Assembly: GCA_041302975.1 (NCBI GenBank)
Contig: JBFYQC010000130.1
Coordinates: 1-11,190 of the forward strand
Source: UBA6183 sp041302975
GTDB taxonomy: Bacteria > Bacteroidota > Bacteroidia > UKL13-3
Reading direction: 5' to 3'
DNA: 11,190 nucleotides
How positions within the stretch are numbered: the first letter of the stretch is position 1; every line of letters begins with the position of its first letter. The translations under genes were made by a program, and so were the position numbers. The notes under the pieces were generated by a model, which ran no database searches, was not told where the DNA came from, and saw only the letters and a program-made list of their open reading frames with translations. Below, in pieces: positions 1 to 7,559 of this stretch.

Positions 1-420
1 GTAGGTAACTCTAATATTAGAAACAATTACACATTTAATGATATTAAGCCAGAAGCATTCGCCACAAATTATTATCGTATAAAACAAATTGATTTTGATG
101 GCAAACATTCTTATTCTAACATTGCCTCTATTACTACAGATACAAAAGGTAATGTAACAAACGCAATAGAGGATGTTACAACAACTGCAAATGTATTCCC
201 AGTTCCTACTAAAAACATATTAAACATCGAGAAGCTGGAAGGGTCCGTATTAACTTACAGTATTGTTGACGTATTCGGAAGCGAAGTATTAAGAGGCACA
301 ACAGATATTACTGAAAATGGAAGCCGCATCAATGTGTCTACTTTATCTAATGGTATTTATTTCTTAGTTGCTAAAACAGATAACAAGCAATTAACTAAAA
401 CACGATTTATTGTTGAGTAA
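1..420 (+). CDS. C-terminal part of a secreted protein with a T9SS type A (Por) sorting domain; 5' end outside the window
   Basis: Frame 1 is open from the first base to a TAA at 418-420, giving 139 residues of a larger protein. The first ~45 residues include a YYRIKQIDFDGKHSYSN-type stretch, the common fibronectin/Ig-like lead-in to Bacteroidota sorting domains. Residues ~60-139 fit the type A C-terminal domain: a VFPVPTKNILNI segment (usual form xxPNPxxxxxxI), then VDVFGSEVL, a LSNGIYFLV strand and a final basic KTRFIVE. In this family the domain directs export across the outer membrane by the type IX machinery, followed by cleavage and surface attachment or release. The function of the cargo cannot be told because its N-terminal part is missing. 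The gene ends just before a bidirectional terminator and converges on the exonuclease gene. Confidence 0.9.
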   Translation, partial: VGNSNIRNNYTFNDIKPEAFATNYYRIKQIDFDGKHSYSNIASITTDTKGNVTNAIEDVTTTANVFPVPTKNILNIEKLEGSVLTYSIVDVFGSEVLRGTTDITENGSRINVSTLSNGIYFLVAKTDNKQLTKTRFIVE

Positions 421-440
421 GCAATTATAATGATTACATG

Positions 441-476
441 AAAAAGGCTTCAATATTTAATTGAAGCCTTTTTTTT
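441..476. terminator. Bidirectional intrinsic terminator
   Basis: A perfect 14-bp stem (441-454 with 460-473) closes a 5-base loop. It runs into a T tract ending at 476 on the plus strand and into the complement of five A residues (441-445) on the minus strand. It lies between the convergent T9SS-cargo gene and the exonuclease gene, so it probably serves both. Confidence 0.88.
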
Positions 477-480
477 AATA

Positions 481-1248
481 TTACCTTTTAAATCCTTGCA
501 GCTTTATTTGGGTAATTCTACGTTTAGTATCTTCTGCAAAATCTCCATTCATCATCCAATCATAATAACCAAAATCAGTTTTAAACACTTCTTGAACAGG
601 TTTGCCTTTATGCTTACCAAAATTAAATACAGGAATGCCCTCATTATTATAAATAATACGTCCTGCTAAATCTACATTTTTATCTTGTTTGGTAAAGTTG
701 TGTAAGAAGTCAACATCATTTTCCAAATTTTCATACCTTTCGATTTGCGCTTTTAACACCTCCAGGGTAGCTATAGTATCAGCCTCGGCACTATGGGCGT
801 TTATTAATTCTTTGTTACAATAAAACTTATATGCGGCAGTTAGCGTGCGTTGCTCCATCATATGAAAAATACGTTGTGCATCAACAAATTTCCTACTCTC
901 CACATCAAACTCCACTCCTGCCCTTAAAAACTCCTCCACCATTAACGGAAAATCAAACTTGTTTGAGTTAAATCCTGCAAAATCACATCCTTTAAACTCT
1001 TCAGCTAATTCTTTGGCCTTTTGTTTAAAAAGTGGAGCGTCTTTTACATCGTCATCGAATATACCATGAATTAAGCTTACCTCATGCGGAATTGGAATAC
1101 CAGGGTTAAATCGCAAGGTTTTAACATTCTCGGTGCCATCGGGCATTACTTTTATATAGCTAAACTCAACAATTCTGTCAGAGTTTACACTTGTACCCGT
1201 GGTTTCTAAGTCAAACACCACAAGCGGTCGTTTTAAATGTAGTTTCAT
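481..1248 (-). CDS. DnaQ-like DEDDh 3'-5' exonuclease with ExoX-like C-terminal domain
   Basis: The 255-residue protein opens with an RNase T/DnaQ exonuclease fold. Exo I is VFDLETTG with the metal-binding pair D13 and E15. Exo II is in AGFNSNKFDFPLM with D99. Exo III is AHSAEADT with H152 and D157, so it is the DEDDh subtype and all catalytic positions are present. Residues ~205-250 (FNFGKHKGKPVQEV...YYDWMMNGDF) match the short C-terminal domain of exonuclease X-like proteins, thought to aid DNA binding. The family removes nucleotides from 3' ends in proofreading or repair. The small size and lack of a polymerase domain suggest a stand-alone repair/processing nuclease or an epsilon-like subunit. 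The gene starts 32 bases after the purB stop on the same strand, with no terminator between, so the two are probably co-transcribed. The exact substrate is not inferable. Confidence 0.9.
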   Translation of the reverse strand: MKLHLKRPLVVFDLETTGTSVNSDRIVEFSYIKVMPDGTENVKTLRFNPGIPIPHEVSLIHGIFDDDVKDAPLFKQKAKELAEEFKGCDFAGFNSNKFDFPLMVEEFLRAGVEFDVESRKFVDAQRIFHMMEQRTLTAAYKFYCNKELINAHSAEADTIATLEVLKAQIERYENLENDVDFLHNFTKQDKNVDLAGRIIYNNEGIPVFNFGKHKGKPVQEVFKTDFGYYDWMMNGDFAEDTKRRITQIKLQGFKR

Positions 1249-1280
1249 GTTATTGTGTTATCATATATGTACCGAAGCTA

Positions 1281-2627
1281 CTAATAAACTCCTGTGTAGT
1301 TGTGTGGTGTAATCTTCTTTAGCTCTGTTTTTATTTTGGCATTTACCTTAAGTTTATCAATAAATGCATGTAAACTTTTTTGGTTGATTTTAGCGTTGGT
1401 ACGCGTTAAATCTTTTAGCGCCTCGTATGGTTTAGAGTAACCTTCTCTTCTAAGTATCGTTTGAATAGCCTCAGCACAAACAGCCCAATTTTCTTCCAAA
1501 TGATTATGTAAGGCTTTTTCGTTTAATAGCAATTTGCCTAATCCTTTTAAAATACTATTGTATGCTATTAAGGTATGAGCCAGCGGGACACCAACATTAC
1601 GTAGAACGGTTGAATCCGTTAAATCTCTTTGCAAGCGTGAAACAGGAAGCTTAGCCGACAAATGCTCCAACAAAGCATTAGCAATGCCTAAATTACCTTC
1701 CGCATTCTCAAAATCAATTGGATTCACTTTGTGCGGCATGGCCGATGAACCAACTTCTCCTTTCTTAAGTTGTTGCTTAAAATACTCCATAGAAATGTAC
1801 TGCCAAAAATCGCGACTCATATCCAATAAAATAGTATTGATACGCTTGTATGCATCAAACATGGCTGCAAGGTTGTCGTAGTGTTCTATTTGGGTGGTAT
1901 ATTGACTGCGGGTTAACCCCAAGCCCTCCAAAAATCTGTTGCTAAAATCTACCCAATTTATTTTACCGTAGGCCACGTGATGTGCATTAAAATTGCCAGT
2001 TGCACCACCAAATTTTGCACTATATGGAATGCTTTTTAATTGATCGATTTGCTTTTCTAAACGCTCCACGAAAACCAGAATTTCTTTACCCAATTTGGTT
2101 GGCGATGCTGGTTGCCCGTGCGTGTGGGCAAGCATTGGAATATTTTTCCAATCTTTAGCTAAGCCCTTTAATTTTTTAACCACCTCGCCTAAAGTTGGCA
2201 ACATGGTTTGCACATTAGCATCCATTATACTTAAAGGAATAGCAGTATTATTAATATCTTGTGAGGTTAACCCGAAATGAATAAACTCACTAATATCATC
2301 CAAACCCAATGCTTGCATTTTTTCCTTAACAAGGTATTCAACGGCCTTTACATCATGGTTGGTGGTTTTCTCAATTTCTTTAACACGCAGAGCGTCTTGC
2401 TCTGTAAAATTGCCATAAACTTCACGCAATGCCTTTTTATCGGCAACACTAATTTTTCCATTAATTTGAGCCAAAGGTAATTCAGCAAGAGCGATAAAAT
2501 ATTCAATCTCTACTAACACACGGTATTGAATAAGTGCAAACTCACTGAAATATAAGCCTAATTGCTCGGTTTGTTTACGATATCTGCCATCAACAGGAGA
2601 AATGGCGGTAAGTGTTGAAAATTCCAT
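1281..2627 (-). CDS. purB: Adenylosuccinate lyase
   Basis: PurB splits SAICAR to AICAR plus fumarate, and adenylosuccinate to AMP plus fumarate, in cytosolic purine synthesis. From the ATG at 2625-2627 the protein is 448 residues, close to the 456 of E. coli PurB, which it resembles throughout. The N-terminus reads MEFSTLTAISPVDGRYR. TTNHDVKAVEY and TSQDINN are conserved active-site segments. THGQPASPTKLGKE carries the catalytic histidine (H170 by this numbering). GSSAMPHKVNP (293-303) is the fumarase/ASL superfamily signature with the catalytic serine on its mobile loop. The frame is open further upstream to a TTG at 2646-2648, but the conserved MEFS..ISPVDGRY start argues for the ATG. The C-terminus stops shortly after ITPHNYTG, a few residues shorter than E. 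coli. It is the first gene of a likely two-gene unit with the exonuclease. Confidence 0.97.
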   Translation of the reverse strand: MEFSTLTAISPVDGRYRKQTEQLGLYFSEFALIQYRVLVEIEYFIALAELPLAQINGKISVADKKALREVYGNFTEQDALRVKEIEKTTNHDVKAVEYLVKEKMQALGLDDISEFIHFGLTSQDINNTAIPLSIMDANVQTMLPTLGEVVKKLKGLAKDWKNIPMLAHTHGQPASPTKLGKEILVFVERLEKQIDQLKSIPYSAKFGGATGNFNAHHVAYGKINWVDFSNRFLEGLGLTRSQYTTQIEHYDNLAAMFDAYKRINTILLDMSRDFWQYISMEYFKQQLKKGEVGSSAMPHKVNPIDFENAEGNLGIANALLEHLSAKLPVSRLQRDLTDSTVLRNVGVPLAHTLIAYNSILKGLGKLLLNEKALHNHLEENWAVCAEAIQTILRREGYSKPYEALKDLTRTNAKINQKSLHAFIDKLKVNAKIKTELKKITPHNYTGVY

Positions 2628-2717
2628 ACTGCGAAAATAGGTTAACAAAACAATTTATGGATTTTAAGTTTTTAACACGTTACCACCTATCTTGATTCAA
2701 ATAAACTGCCACTCAAC

Positions 2718-2725
2718 CAAAATTA
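2718..2725 (-). promoter_or_regulatory. Possible -7 element for purB
   Basis: The minus strand reads TAATTTTG here, matching the Bacteroidota -7 consensus TAnnTTTG about 90 bases upstream of the purB start. There is no TTTG at the proper distance upstream, so it is only a weak candidate. On the plus strand of this 2649-2820 gap, only an imperfect TTACTTTG (2770-2777) could serve sppA. Confidence 0.3.
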
Positions 2726-2820
2726 AGGCCTATTAACTCTGCCAGTATATACCTTGTCAAAAAACGCACTTACTTTGTTTACTTTAAACCATCTTCGTAC
2801 AATCAAAATCATATACATAC

Positions 2821-4590
2821 ATGAAACAATTTTTTAAGTTCATGTTAGCCTCTGTCTTCGGGGTTATCATTTCTGTTTTTTTATTATTCTTTATTATGGC
2901 AGGAATTATTGGCGGCATAATATCATCAGCTCAGGATGATGAACACAAAAGCATAGTGGCCAATAGTATTTTAATGCTAAAACTAGATTATATCATTGCC
3001 GAACGTACCAGTAAAAATCCGTTTGAGCAGTTTAACTTTAATACTTTTGAGAGTAATAAGACGACTGGATTAAATGATATTTTAAAAGCGATTCAAGGTG
3101 CAAAAGAAAATGAAAATATTAAAGGTATTTATTTAAACCTAAGTGTTTCGCCTAACGATTATGCGACTCTTGAAGCCATCCGTAATGAACTTATTAATTT
3201 TAAGACGAGTAAAAAGTTTATTTTAGCCTACGGTGAACTTTTAGAAGAACACTCTTATTACTTGGCTAGTATCGCTGATGATATTTATTTAAACCCATCG
3301 GGCGAATTATTGATGGATGGATTTAGCAGCAGCACACCATACTTAAAAGGTTTATTTAACAAGCTTGGGGTTGAACCACAACTTATCCGCCATGGTAAAT
3401 TCAAATCGGCCGGAGAGCCCTTAATTGCCGATAAAATGAGTGACGCCAATCGCGAACAAACTGAGGCATACTTGGGTAGCATATACGATAATTTTGTAAA
3501 CGACATTGCAACGTCACGCAAAAAAACTTCTTATGAGATAAAACAAATGATTAACGATTTGTCTATTCAAAGCCCTCAAGATGCCAAACGTTTGGGAATG
3601 ATTACAGATGTTTTATTTGAGGACCAAGTGCATGATATTTTAATGAAAAAAGTTGGTGTAGATAAATTTAGCGATATAGAAATGGTCTCGGCAGCGGAAT
3701 TAGCACACACCATAAAAGGTGCACCATACAGCGTAAAAGAGAAAATTGCTGTAATTTATTGTGTTGGTGATATTGTTAGTGGCAAAGGAGATGGGCAAAC
3801 TATGGGATCAGTCACAATAGTTGAAAGCTTGCGTAAAGCTAAAAACGATAGTAATATAAAAGCAGTGGTATTACGTATTAACTCTCCAGGCGGAAGCGCA
3901 ATGGCAAGTGATGTGATGTGGCGTGAAGTTGTTTTAACAAAAAAAGTAAAACCAGTAATTGTATCAATGGGCGCAACTGCTGCAAGCGGTGGGTACTATA
4001 TTGCTGCTCCTGCTGATGTAATTGTGGCAGAGCAAAATACCATTACAGGAAGTATTGGAGTATTTGCATTGTTGGTAAATGCACAGAAATTAATCAAAGA
4101 AAAATTGGGCGTAAACATTGAAACAGTTAAGTTTGGTCAGTATGCGGATATGGGAACTGCCAACCGCCCGTTAACTTCAGCAGAGCAAGCAATACTCCAA
4201 AAATATATCGACCGAATTTATAATGACTTTATTACCAAAGTGGCAGAAGGCAGAAAACTAACTCCAAATCAGGTAGATAGTATTGCACAAGGAAGAGTGT
4301 GGAGTGGAACAGATGCCAAAAGAATAGGCTTAGTTGATGAGTTTGGCGGATTAAATAAAGCCATTCAAATTGCTGCTAAAAAAGCTAACCTAACAGAATA
4401 CAGGCTCTCTCAATTCCCAGAACAAAAAGAGCCCTTTGAACAATTTATGGAAAGTCTTGGCGAAGAAACATCAGCATATATTGGTAAACAAAAATTTGGT
4501 GAACACTATGAGTGGTATAATCAAATATCTAAATTACTAAAATATGAAGGCATGCAAATGCGAATGCCTACCACCATTGAAATAAATTAA
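2821..4590 (+). CDS. sppA: Signal peptide peptidase SppA, 67-kDa double-domain type
   Basis: SppA is a membrane-anchored serine protease (Ser/Lys dyad, family S49) that degrades leftover signal peptides in the inner membrane. The 589-residue length fits the long tandem-domain form (E. coli 618) rather than the short Bacillus type. Residues ~4-36 form one hydrophobic anchor. The N-terminal domain (~50-280) contains RHGKFKSAGEPL, whose K195 corresponds to the general-base lysine. The C-terminal domain (~305-530) contains LRINSPGGSA, then GATAASGGYYIAAPAD with nucleophile S389, and ITGSIGVF. Both catalytic residues are present. The start ATG directly precedes the basic-hydrophobic anchor. It is flanked by the purB divergon on the left and its own terminator on the right, so it is probably monocistronic. 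Confidence 0.96.
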   Translation: MKQFFKFMLASVFGVIISVFLLFFIMAGIIGGIISSAQDDEHKSIVANSILMLKLDYIIAERTSKNPFEQFNFNTFESNKTTGLNDILKAIQGAKENENIKGIYLNLSVSPNDYATLEAIRNELINFKTSKKFILAYGELLEEHSYYLASIADDIYLNPSGELLMDGFSSSTPYLKGLFNKLGVEPQLIRHGKFKSAGEPLIADKMSDANREQTEAYLGSIYDNFVNDIATSRKKTSYEIKQMINDLSIQSPQDAKRLGMITDVLFEDQVHDILMKKVGVDKFSDIEMVSAAELAHTIKGAPYSVKEKIAVIYCVGDIVSGKGDGQTMGSVTIVESLRKAKNDSNIKAVVLRINSPGGSAMASDVMWREVVLTKKVKPVIVSMGATAASGGYYIAAPADVIVAEQNTITGSIGVFALLVNAQKLIKEKLGVNIETVKFGQYADMGTANRPLTSAEQAILQKYIDRIYNDFITKVAEGRKLTPNQVDSIAQGRVWSGTDAKRIGLVDEFGGLNKAIQIAAKKANLTEYRLSQFPEQKEPFEQFMESLGEETSAYIGKQKFGEHYEWYNQISKLLKYEGMQMRMPTTIEIN

Positions 4591-4597
4591 TTAGACA

Positions 4598-4632
4598 AAC
4601 GCCCAACCTTAAAAGTTGGGCGTTGTTTTTTT
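4598..4632 (+). terminator. Intrinsic terminator of sppA
   Basis: A perfect 10-bp GC-rich stem (4598-4607 with 4615-4624, core CGCCCAAC/GTTGGGCG) with a 7-base loop is followed by a run of seven T residues (4626-4632). It begins eight bases after the sppA stop codon. Confidence 0.92.
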
Positions 4633-4679
4633 AATTAATATTTCCGAATTTTACGGGTGTAAACTAAAACCCCATTTCT

Positions 4680-5039
4680 ATGAGAGTGACAAACTGCCTA
4701 ACCTGCAATGCTGAATTGCGTGGTCGTTCGGACAAAAAATTTTGTGATGACCAATGCAGAACTACCTATAATAACCAACAAAATATTGAACCGCTTTTTG
4801 TAAAAGAGATTACAGCTGCCATCAAAAAGAACAGGAAAATAATGGAGGTACTTATACCAAAAGATGTAGGAAAAATAAAGGTTTCTCAACAAAAACTGCT
4901 AGCCAAAGGATTTAACTTTGCTTACCATACACATACCTACACCACCAAGGTTGGGTCAAATTATGTGTTTTGTTATGAGTATGGTTACTTAAAAATAGAA
5001 AACGACAATTACATGTTAGTGAAAAGAGCTACTGATTAG
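4680..5039 (+). CDS. Small uncharacterised protein with N-terminal Cys4 zinc-binding motif
   Basis: The 119-residue protein begins MRVTNCLTCNAEL and carries CxxC (C6, C9) and CxxxC (C22, C26) pairs separated by 12 residues, followed by RTTYNNQQN. This treble-clef/zinc-ribbon-like arrangement resembles short zinc knuckles found at the N-terminus of many Bacteroidota proteins of unknown role. The middle (residues ~40-75) is Lys/Ile-rich and probably helical. The C-terminal part (~78-119) is rich in aromatic and beta-branched residues (YHTHTYTTKVGSNYVFCYEYGYLKI), suggesting a small beta-sheet. There is no signal peptide or membrane segment, so it is probably cytosolic. Its last 11 bases overlap the 3' end of the opposing methyltransferase gene, with no terminator between. 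I do not recognise a function; nucleic-acid binding is only a guess from the zinc motif. Confidence 0.8.
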   Translation: MRVTNCLTCNAELRGRSDKKFCDDQCRTTYNNQQNIEPLFVKEITAAIKKNRKIMEVLIPKDVGKIKVSQQKLLAKGFNFAYHTHTYTTKVGSNYVFCYEYGYLKIENDNYMLVKRATD

Positions 5040-6240
5040 TTTTCCTACAATGCCAAAACAATTTACTTTTCGTAGCATCTTGTGTGAAAAACAAATAATC
5101 GTCTCCACCATCTTCAATCGCAAAAGTATTTCTGATATCATTTACAGAACTAACAAAATTACGCGCAGAAATATTGGCTTTTGTAATTTTACATTGTTTT
5201 AAATACTGTTTAATGCCGCTTTTATTAAAAGTAGACTCATAAACTATCCTGAAACATCTACCAAAATAATCATCAACAAAACCACCTGTTGCGTAATGAC
5301 TGTTTTTTGCTACTAACTTTAAACCACAGTGGTTCGCATAATCACCACTTAATCCTGCTTTTATGAGCATGTTTGAAGGCTCGTAAAAAAACTGATTATT
5401 TAAGCTACTTTCTCGTGTTTGCTTACTATTGCTTGATGAAAATTTAAACTCTACTGCACCAAGCTCGTTAACTTGAACTGCTTCAATTTTACTAATATCT
5501 GTTCTTGATTGGCTGTTCATAAGTAACAAAACTTCTTTTACTTCATTTTTCAACCCAACAATCAATATTTCTTTGATATAATCGAATGTTTTCAACAGAT
5601 AAGTAATATCAACCATAGGTGATAATTTGAGTAATATGTCACTTCCTTGGCTAATTAACGATGGAACAATTTTCAACACATTTGGAGCAGCATCAGCTAA
5701 CGAAAATGTTTTAGTTGAACCAGAAGGCCGCCTATCAGCATCAATATAAAAAACAGCCACTTTCAGTTTATTATCAATCAAAAAAGTTTCGGCAGTAGCA
5801 TCAATTCTAGTAACGTTTTTAATGTTTAACTTCGTAAAATTATGCCTAACAATATTATTTAAATATTCATCAACATCAACACTAATAACATTAGTAAAAT
5901 TAAGTGAAAAAGCCACATCATCAACTCCAAGCCCTGCACTTAAATCAACCAATACCTCTCCATGAAGCAATGATGCTTTAAATTTCGCTAAAGCATAAGA
6001 ACTTGATTGTTCCAAACTTTTTTTTGTAAAAAAACAGCCTGCATCTACCCACGTTGGCAATTTCTTTTTAGCCTTCTCAAATAGCTCTAGTTGCTCAGCA
6101 ACAAAGGGTGAAGATTCACCAAAGCGTTGTCTCAAAAACATTATCAATTGGTTTTTGTTGTACGATTTAGTGTACGCTATTAACATTTCAACGTTAAAAT
6201 CTTGCACATTTTGAGCAATATTTACATAACTTTGTAGCAT
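5029..6240 (-). CDS. Class I SAM-dependent methyltransferase with THUMP-like C-terminal domain
   Basis: The 403-residue protein has a central Rossmann methyltransferase fold. The SAM-binding motif I is VDLSAGLGVDD (98-108), an acidic VDVDE ends the next strand (121-125), NVTRIDATAETF follows, and YIDADRRPSG (165-174) sits at the catalytic-loop position. The N-terminal ~90 residues are helical and contain LPTWVDAGCFFTKKSLEQSSS. The C-terminus has YEPSNMLIKAGL (286-297), and ANISARNF with AIEDGGDDYLFF (355-385), typical of the THUMP-like domain attached to this Bacteroidota/Firmicutes family. Relatives are presumed RNA methyltransferases, but no substrate is established that I can name. The gene overlaps the Cys4-protein gene by 11 bases tail to tail, and the lipoprotein gene runs away from its start on the opposite strand. 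I saw no clear -7 element for it. Confidence 0.85.
   Translation of the reverse strand: MLQSYVNIAQNVQDFNVEMLIAYTKSYNKNQLIMFLRQRFGESSPFVAEQLELFEKAKKKLPTWVDAGCFFTKKSLEQSSSYALAKFKASLLHGEVLVDLSAGLGVDDVAFSLNFTNVISVDVDEYLNNIVRHNFTKLNIKNVTRIDATAETFLIDNKLKVAVFYIDADRRPSGSTKTFSLADAAPNVLKIVPSLISQGSDILLKLSPMVDITYLLKTFDYIKEILIVGLKNEVKEVLLLMNSQSRTDISKIEAVQVNELGAVEFKFSSSNSKQTRESSLNNQFFYEPSNMLIKAGLSGDYANHCGLKLVAKNSHYATGGFVDDYFGRCFRIVYESTFNKSGIKQYLKQCKITKANISARNFVSSVNDIRNTFAIEDGGDDYLFFTQDATKSKLFWHCRKTNQ
6202..6234 (+). promoter_or_regulatory. Promoter for the small lipoprotein gene, inside the methyltransferase 5' end
   Basis: TAACTTTG at 6227-6234 matches the Bacteroidota -7 consensus TAnnTTTG exactly, with TTG at 6202-6204 (spacer 22) as a possible -33 element. 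Transcription would start near 6240, about 13 bases before the lipoprotein ATG. The element lies antisense within the first codons of the methyltransferase gene. Confidence 0.55.
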
Positions 6241-6252
6241 TCTATATTTTAT

Positions 6253-6363
6253 ATGAAAAAAGTAATTTTAATTGCAGGTCTTGCCCTAGTCTCAATTAGC
6301 ATGACATCTTGTAAAGGTTCTTGCCCAAAATTTAGTATTGATTGGGTTAGCTTTTTCAACTAA
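6253..6363 (+). CDS. 36-residue predicted lipoprotein (mature lipopeptide ~17 residues)
   Basis: An ATG at 6253-6255 opens a 36-codon frame ending in TAA at 6361-6363. The peptide begins MKKVILIAGLALVSISMTSC: two lysines, a hydrophobic core and a lipobox-like MTSC with C20. Bacteroidota lipoboxes are loose at the -3 position, so Met is acceptable. After signal peptidase II the mature product would be only 17 residues (CKGSCPKFSIDWVSFFN), with a second Cys (C24) and an aromatic tail. A -7 promoter element ends 19 bases upstream. The stop overlaps the stop of the opposing OsmC-like gene by four bases (CTAA shared at 6360-6363). Its size is below usual gene-calling cut-offs. Function is unknown. 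The complete signal peptide and promoter make a real gene more likely than chance. Confidence 0.65.
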   Translation: MKKVILIAGLALVSISMTSCKGSCPKFSIDWVSFFN

Positions 6364-6761
6364 ACGTAGTTAAATATAACATGCTGCTTTACATCTGGAC
6401 TAAGCGATAATGCAACTGGACAGTTTAAAGCAGCATGTTCTAACTCCGGTTTGTATATACTTGCCCGTTCAGGTAAGTAAAATACTACATCTATTTTAGC
6501 CAATTTCCTTGGACTTACTGTCATCTTTTTTGTTACTTCAATTCTTGTTTCGGTTAAATCTATACCAAGTATTTCCGCTTCGATGCCAATAACCGTCATC
6601 ATGCACTGAGCTAATGAACTGGCTAACAAGTCTGTTGGCGAAAACGCCTCCCCTTTACCGTGGTTATCTAATGGCGCATCAGTGATAATTATATTTTTAC
6701 TAGCATTATGTATTGCTTGCGTGCGCAATTGTCCTAAATAAATAACCTCAGATGTAATCAT
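6360..6761 (-). CDS. OsmC/Ohr family protein
   Basis: The 133-residue length is normal for the OsmC/Ohr superfamily of small thiol peroxidase-like proteins, which act as cytosolic dimers on organic or inorganic peroxides. The two reactive cysteines are in their family contexts: C53 in SSLAQCMMTVIG on the central helix and C114 in ALNCPVALSLSPDV near the C-terminus. FSPTDLLASSLAQC is the family's typical helix entry. The N-terminal beta part (MITSEVIYLGQLRTQAIH) is also as expected. It looks more like the YhfA/OsmC-like branch than Ohr, so peroxidase activity is inferred, not shown. A full consensus promoter lies 23 bases upstream. The stop overlaps the small lipoprotein stop. Confidence 0.9.
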   Translation of the reverse strand: MITSEVIYLGQLRTQAIHNASKNIIITDAPLDNHGKGEAFSPTDLLASSLAQCMMTVIGIEAEILGIDLTETRIEVTKKMTVSPRKLAKIDVVFYLPERASIYKPELEHAALNCPVALSLSPDVKQHVIFNYV

Positions 6762-6769
6762 ATTTTTTA

Positions 6770-6777
6770 TATTTTTG
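6770..6777 (+). promoter_or_regulatory. Possible -7 element for the 6791 gene
   Basis: TATTTTTG matches TAnnTTTG and would start transcription near 6783, a leader of under 10 bases before the ATG at 6791. No TTTG lies at the right distance upstream. It faces the minus-strand promoter at 6784-6814, so the two would compete for space. Confidence 0.4.
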
Positions 6778-6783
6778 AATTTT

Positions 6784-6814
6784 CAAATATATGCGCATGC
6801 GTGCTGTTGTCAAA
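6784..6814 (-). promoter_or_regulatory. Consensus Bacteroidota promoter for the OsmC-like gene
   Basis: Read on the minus strand, TTTG (6814-6811), a 19-base spacer and TATATTTG (6791-6784) match the primary sigma factor (sigma-ABfr type) consensus TTTG-N19-TAnnTTTG exactly. The predicted start near 6778 leaves a leader of about 17 bases before the OsmC-like ATG. The promoter overlaps the first codons of the divergent gene at 6791. Confidence 0.75.
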
Positions 6815-7558
6815 TTATGTAATTTAGTTTTTATGTTCACTGCCTATACAGCAGTGGCGCAAAACGATTTAATTACCGAGCCAACATTGCTTTATAGAAA
6901 TCGTATACAATATGGTGCAAACTTAAACAGCGCTACTTTAGGAGGTTTAAATTTTAAATACCAATGGCAAAAAACGGCTCTTCTAAAAAACGGATTTGAC
7001 CTTGAATTGGCTCGTATTCGCCATCCAAAAGAAGAACGCGTTTACGGTCAATCTGATAATCCTAAGCAATATACTCCAGGCAGAATCAATATGGCTTTTT
7101 TCTTGAGAACGGGTTATGGCCAAAATGTATTTATCACTACTCGGGATTATAAAAATGCTGTATCGTTACACTACAACTACTCATTTGGCGTCACAACCGC
7201 ATTATTAAAACCCATTTACATTGATGTATTTAAACTATCGCAAGACCCATTTGGACAAGATTATATTGCTACAGAAAAATACGACCCGGTAAATACCCAC
7301 ACAACACCTTACACCATTTACGGTAATGCAACTTTTACGCGTGGTTTTAATGAAATGACTGCGCGTGTAGGCGGGCATTTTAAAAACAGTTTATCGGTTG
7401 AATGGGGCGAATACCCTGATGCATTTAATAGTTTAGAAGCTGGATTTTGTGTTGATGTATTTGCACAACCATTACCTTTAATGGCTGATGAATTAGTAAA
7501 GAACAAACAACTATATTTTACTCTATTTTTAGGATTTACTTTCGGACAGAATAAATAA
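6791..7558 (+). CDS. Predicted secreted or outer-membrane protein of unknown function
   Basis: The 255-residue protein starts with a signal peptide: basic MRMRAVVK, hydrophobic LCNLVFMFTAYT, and an AVA cleavage site after A23 followed by QND. A start at M3 (6797) would work equally well. The mature part is rich in alternating aromatic/polar strands with Gly turns (RIQYGANLNSATLGGLNFKYQW, AVSLHYNYSFGVTTALL, QLYFTLFLGFTFGQNK). The last segment ends in an aromatic strand, as in outer-membrane beta-barrels. I do not recognise a named domain and infer a small barrel or barrel-like periplasmic protein. Its TAA is one base before the lipA ATG, so the two genes are very likely co-transcribed and translationally coupled. 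No biochemical link to lipoate synthesis is evident. Confidence 0.8.
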   Translation: MRMRAVVKLCNLVFMFTAYTAVAQNDLITEPTLLYRNRIQYGANLNSATLGGLNFKYQWQKTALLKNGFDLELARIRHPKEERVYGQSDNPKQYTPGRINMAFFLRTGYGQNVFITTRDYKNAVSLHYNYSFGVTTALLKPIYIDVFKLSQDPFGQDYIATEKYDPVNTHTTPYTIYGNATFTRGFNEMTARVGGHFKNSLSVEWGEYPDAFNSLEAGFCVDVFAQPLPLMADELVKNKQLYFTLFLGFTFGQNK

Positions 7559-7559
7559 T

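Noticed and set aside
2628..2648. Upstream TTG start that would lengthen PurB by seven residues
   Set aside because: The conserved PurB N-terminus (MEFSTLTAISPVDGRY) begins at the ATG at 2625-2627, and the extra residues match nothing in the family.
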